Source: DRPG01 sp964655065 (GTDB taxonomy: Bacteria; Myxococcota_A; UBA796; GCA-2862545). From it: a DNA stretch of 64,000 bases. The stretch lies in the NCBI GenBank assembly GCA_964655065.1, contig CAZZLC010000001.1, forward strand, positions 186,001 to 250,000, written 5' to 3'. The notes below the pieces were generated by a model. The model worked only from the letters and a program-made list of their open reading frames with translations. It was not told where the DNA came from and did not search any database. The translations under genes and the position numbers were made by a program. Every line of letters starts with the position of its first letter. Within the stretch, counting starts at the first letter, position 1. Positions 61,327 to 64,000 of this stretch are shown in pieces.

Positions 61327-62037
61327 ATGCTTCGATTGACGAACCTCCGACGGGCCCGGGCCCTGCTCGGCTCTCTGCTGGTGCTGGTCGTTGTCTGCGC
61401 GACAGCTCCAGCACTCGCCGCGGGCGGTGGCAAGGGCGGCGAGCACGGTGAGGGAGGTCACCACGAGCTCTACACCGGAGACGAGGACCGCGACGGCGTC
61501 CCCAACTGGCGCGACCCCGAGCACGGGACGGTCGACAACACCGAGACCTACGTGTGCGGCGAGCTCACCTACCACACCTTCAACCTCGCCTTGTTCGTGG
61601 GATTCGTCGTCTACCTGGCTCGACGCCCCATGCTGGACACCTTCCGGCAGCGCGCCCTCGACATCCGCAAGGGGCTCACGGATTCGGCGCAGGAACGCGA
61701 CGAAGCCCACCAGCGGCATCAGGAGCTGGTCGCTCGTCTCTCGGCCATCGAGCAGGAGGTCGACTCGATGCAGGCCAAGGCGCAGCAAGACGCCGAGGCC
61801 GAAGAGGCCAGCCTCGTCCGCCGCGCCGAGGAGATGGCCGTGCGCATCTCGGAGCAGGCCGAGCGAACGATTCAGGACGAGGCGCGACGCGCCCGGCAGT
61901 CGCTGCGGAAGGAGGCCGTCGAGCTCGCGGTGCAGCTCGCCGAGAGCACGCTGACGAGTCAGGTCGCCAGCGCGGACCAGCAGCAACTCGCCGAGCAGTT
62001 CCTCGCCTCACTGAAGGAGTCCGACCATGGCCAATGA
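61327..62037 (+). CDS. atpF: ATP synthase F0 subunit b, with signal peptide and calcium-type motif
   Basis: Second b stator subunit, 236 residues, longer than the usual 155-180. A signal peptide-like N terminus (1-32, cleavage near ALAA) is followed by a Gly/His-rich stretch (33-47). Residues 52-63 carry D-x-D-x-D-G-x-x-N-x-x-D, the calcium-binding motif of thrombospondin type 3/dockerin repeats. The b membrane helix is at about 80-98, and the rest is coiled coil. Deltaproteobacterial AtpF commonly keeps a signal and Gly-rich stretch; the calcium motif is the odd part. ATG 61327 follows GAGAGG. It overlaps atpH by 11 bases. Confidence 0.9.
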   Translation: MLRLTNLRRARALLGSLLVLVVVCATAPALAAGGGKGGEHGEGGHHELYTGDEDRDGVPNWRDPEHGTVDNTETYVCGELTYHTFNLALFVGFVVYLARRPMLDTFRQRALDIRKGLTDSAQERDEAHQRHQELVARLSAIEQEVDSMQAKAQQDAEAEEASLVRRAEEMAVRISEQAERTIQDEARRARQSLRKEAVELAVQLAESTLTSQVASADQQQLAEQFLASLKESDHGQ

Positions 62038-62593
62038 ACAGGGCGTCGCGCGTCGCTACGCGCAGGCGATGGTGGACGTCGCGGCCGAGGCTGGCGTCGT
62101 CGACGACGTGGTCGAGCAGCTCACGAGCTTCGAGGAGGTGCTGCAGGCACACGAGGGGCTGCTCTCGTCCGCGCTGCAGTCTCCGGTGTTCACCGTCGAA
62201 GAGCGTCGGGCCGTGCTCGACGAGATCCTCCCCAAGCTCGAGCTCGGGGATCTGACCCAGAACCTGCTTCGACTCCTCAACGACAATGGCCGGCTCGGCA
62301 TCCTCGACGCCATCACCCGCGCGTATCGGGACCTCGCCGACGAGCGTGCTGGCCGCGTCCGTGTGGTGGTCCGGTCTGCCGAACCCCTGACCGAGGCCCT
62401 CGAGGCCGAGGTGAAGAAAGCCCTCGAGGCCGCCACTGGCAAGCAGGTGGTGATCGAGGCCGAGGTCGACGCCTCCCTCATCGGCGGCCTCGTCGCCCGC
62501 GTGGGCTCGACCGTGTACGACAGCTCGCTTCGCACCCGTCTTCAGAACATCAAGGGGGCGCTGCTCGCTGGCGCATCCCCGGCCCAGGCCTAG
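62027..62593 (+). CDS. atpH: ATP synthase F1 subunit delta
   Basis: Links the b stator to the top of the F1 hexamer. The 188-residue protein has the N-terminal helical domain starting VARRYAQAMVDVAAEAG and the late signature (IEAEVDASLIGGLVARVGSTVYDSSLRTRL) characteristic of OSCP/delta. ATG 62027 follows AAGGAG and lies inside the end of atpF. atpA starts 11 bases after its stop, so order and spacing match the standard operon. Confidence 0.94.
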   Translation: MANEQGVARRYAQAMVDVAAEAGVVDDVVEQLTSFEEVLQAHEGLLSSALQSPVFTVEERRAVLDEILPKLELGDLTQNLLRLLNDNGRLGILDAITRAYRDLADERAGRVRVVVRSAEPLTEALEAEVKKALEAATGKQVVIEAEVDASLIGGLVARVGSTVYDSSLRTRLQNIKGALLAGASPAQA

Positions 62594-62604
62594 GAGAATC
62601 CGCC

Positions 62605-64000
62605 ATGGAGATCCGCGCGGACGAAATCAGCCAGATCCTCAAGGATCAGATCAAGAACTACGAGGCGCGCGTCTCGGTCACCGAGACCGGCACGATCTTG
62701 TCCGTCGGAGACGGCATCGCGCGCATCCACGGTCTCGAGAACGCACTGGCCGGTGAGCTCATCGAGTTCCCGGGCGAAGTCGTGGGCATGGTCCTCAACC
62801 TCGAGGAGGACAACGTCGGCGTCGCCATCTTCGGCGCCGACACCAACATCCACGAGGGTGACGAGGTCAAGCGTACCGGCCGCATCGTGCAGATCGGCGT
62901 CGGCCCGGCGTACATGGGTCGCGTGGTCGACGCCCTCGGCAACCCCATCGACGGCCTCGGCACGATCGAGGCAGTCGAGCAGCGCATCATCGAGACCAAG
63001 GCCCCGGGCATCATCCCGCGCCAGTCGGTGCACGAGCCGATGCAGACGGGCATCAAGGCCATCGACGCCATGACGCCGGTGGGTCGCGGGCAGCGCGAGC
63101 TCATCATCGGTGACCGCCAGACCGGCAAGACCGCGGTGGCCGTCGACACCATCATCTCCCAGCGCGTGTTCAAGGACGATCCCAAGCGCAAGGTGCACTG
63201 CATCTACGTCGCGGTCGGCCAGAAGCTGTCGTCGGTCGCGCAGCTGACCGAGCGACTCCGCCAGCACGGCGCGCTCGAGTACACCACCATCGTCGCCGCA
63301 CCGGCGGCGAGCCCTGCTCCGCTGCAGTTCCTCGCGCCGTTCACCGGGGCGACCATCGGCGAGTACTTCCGCGACAACGGCCAGCACGCTCTCATCATCT
63401 ACGATGACCTGTCGAAGCACGCCGTCGCCTATCGTCAGCTCTCGCTGCTCCTCCGCCGCCCGCCGGGTCGCGAGGCCTTCCCTGGCGACGTCTTCTACCT
63501 GCACAGCCGGCTGCTCGAGCGCGCGGCCAAGATGAGCGACGAGCAGGGCGGTGGCTCGCTGACCGCCCTGCCGATCATCGAGACGCAGGCCGGCGACGTC
63601 TCGGCCTACATCCCCACCAACGTGATCTCGATCACCGACGGTCAGATCTACCTCGAGACCGACCTGTTCAACGCGGGCCAGCGTCCCGCGGTCAACGTCG
63701 GTCTGTCGGTCAGCCGCGTCGGCGGTGCCGCCCAGATCAAGGCGATGAAGGAGGTCGCGGGTACCCTGCGCCTCGACCTCGCCAACTACCGGGAGCTCGC
63801 TGCATTCTCGCAGTTCGCCTCCGACCTCGACGCCTCGACCAAGGCGACGCTCGCCCGCGGCGCCCGGCTGACCGAGCTCCTCAAGCAGGGTCAGTACGCC
63901 CCGCTGCCCGCCGAGCAGCAAGTCATCCAGCTCCTCGCGGGTACGACCGGGGTCATGGACAGCATGCCGCTCGACAAGGTCGGCCCGTTCGCCACCGCGC
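62605..64000 (+). CDS. atpA: ATP synthase F1 subunit alpha (truncated by window end)
   Basis: Non-catalytic nucleotide-binding subunit of F1. About 465 of roughly 505-550 residues are present. It opens with MEIRADEISQILKDQIKNYE, has the P-loop GDRQTGKT near residue 170, the LIIYDDLSKHAVAYRQLSLLLRRPPGREAFPGD block, and the PAVNVGLSVSRVGGAAQ signature. ATG 62605 follows TAGGAG. No stop is present before the window end. atpG, atpD and atpC are presumably beyond it. The a and c subunit genes (atpB, atpE) are not upstream in this window. Confidence 0.96.
   Translation, partial: MEIRADEISQILKDQIKNYEARVSVTETGTILSVGDGIARIHGLENALAGELIEFPGEVVGMVLNLEEDNVGVAIFGADTNIHEGDEVKRTGRIVQIGVGPAYMGRVVDALGNPIDGLGTIEAVEQRIIETKAPGIIPRQSVHEPMQTGIKAIDAMTPVGRGQRELIIGDRQTGKTAVAVDTIISQRVFKDDPKRKVHCIYVAVGQKLSSVAQLTERLRQHGALEYTTIVAAPAASPAPLQFLAPFTGATIGEYFRDNGQHALIIYDDLSKHAVAYRQLSLLLRRPPGREAFPGDVFYLHSRLLERAAKMSDEQGGGSLTALPIIETQAGDVSAYIPTNVISITDGQIYLETDLFNAGQRPAVNVGLSVSRVGGAAQIKAMKEVAGTLRLDLANYRELAAFSQFASDLDASTKATLARGARLTELLKQGQYAPLPAEQQVIQLLAGTTGVMDSMPLDKVGPFATA

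Noticed and set aside
62590..63921. 443-codon minus-strand open frame opposite atpA
   Set aside because: Antisense to the conserved alpha subunit; composition is a mirror of the real gene.

Overview
The window is about 64 kb of very GC-rich, densely packed bacterial chromosome, most likely from a myxobacterium or close relative (Myxococcota, formerly Deltaproteobacteria). The grounds are: three eukaryotic-type Ser/Thr kinases with transmembrane segments; many short lipoproteins; a trypsin-like protease with a MYXO-CTERM-like tail; a cytosolic-carboxypeptidase-like M14 peptidase; and a deltaproteobacterial-style ATP synthase b subunit that keeps a signal sequence. Assignment below phylum is not possible from this sequence. 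I saw no rRNA, tRNA, insertion sequence, prophage or CRISPR array, and no gene-free stretch longer than about 300 bases. Neighbouring genes often overlap by 1-4 bases (ATGA, GTGA, TTGA).

Layout. 1-2.0 kb: a truncated membrane protein, a CHAD protein, a GNAT acetyltransferase and a YbjN-like protein. 2.1-8 kb: a forward biosynthetic run aroK-aroB-lipoprotein-TPR protein-aroQ-accB-accC-ung, joining shikimate synthesis to acetyl-CoA carboxylation. 17.6 down to 7.9 kb, reverse strand: kinase, 8-Cys lipoprotein, membrane protein, second kinase, cyclophilin lipoprotein, a fused [2Fe-2S]/molybdenum hydroxylase, an FAD subunit with a four-Cys [4Fe-4S] loop (4-hydroxybenzoyl-CoA reductase-like), and an exported protein. 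17.7-25.1 kb: tamB then a large tamA-like Omp85 gene. 25.1-31.8 kb, reverse: hydrolase, fatty-acid desaturase, ileS, M14 carboxypeptidase. 31.9-34.3 kb: lipase, purM, purN. 34.5-38.9 kb, reverse: exported protein, RelA/SpoT enzyme, small protein, OmpR-type regulator. 39.1-42.7 kb: hydrolase, HEAT/AlkD-like protein, 687-residue transglutaminase-fold-like protein. 42.7-45.8 kb: glutamine synthetase II behind a consensus sigma-54 promoter, an aminotransferase and a PilZ protein. 45.8-48.1 kb, reverse: deoxyhypusine-synthase-like enzyme and a second aminotransferase. 48.2-53.8 kb: three envelope genes, recQ, a 42-codon ORF and a trypsin-like protease. 53.7-60.7 kb: third kinase, ABC exporter pair, a reverse-strand trio (degenerate RecF-like protein, zinc-ribbon membrane protein, 8-Cys lipoprotein), DUF1990 protein and NAD(P)-binding protein. 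60.9 kb to the end: atpF'-atpF-atpH-atpA, cut by the window edge.

How the parts fit. The window mixes core housekeeping (aro, acc, pur, ileS, atp, recQ, ung, rsh) with envelope biogenesis (TamA/B, lipoproteins) and signalling (kinases, PilZ, response regulator). The items most worth following are the molybdenum hydroxylase inside a kinase-led directon, the sigma-54 box ahead of glnII, near-identical candidate promoters before ileS and the atp operon, a bacterial deoxyhypusine-synthase-like enzyme, the degenerate ATPase trio, and a calcium-motif insertion in AtpF.
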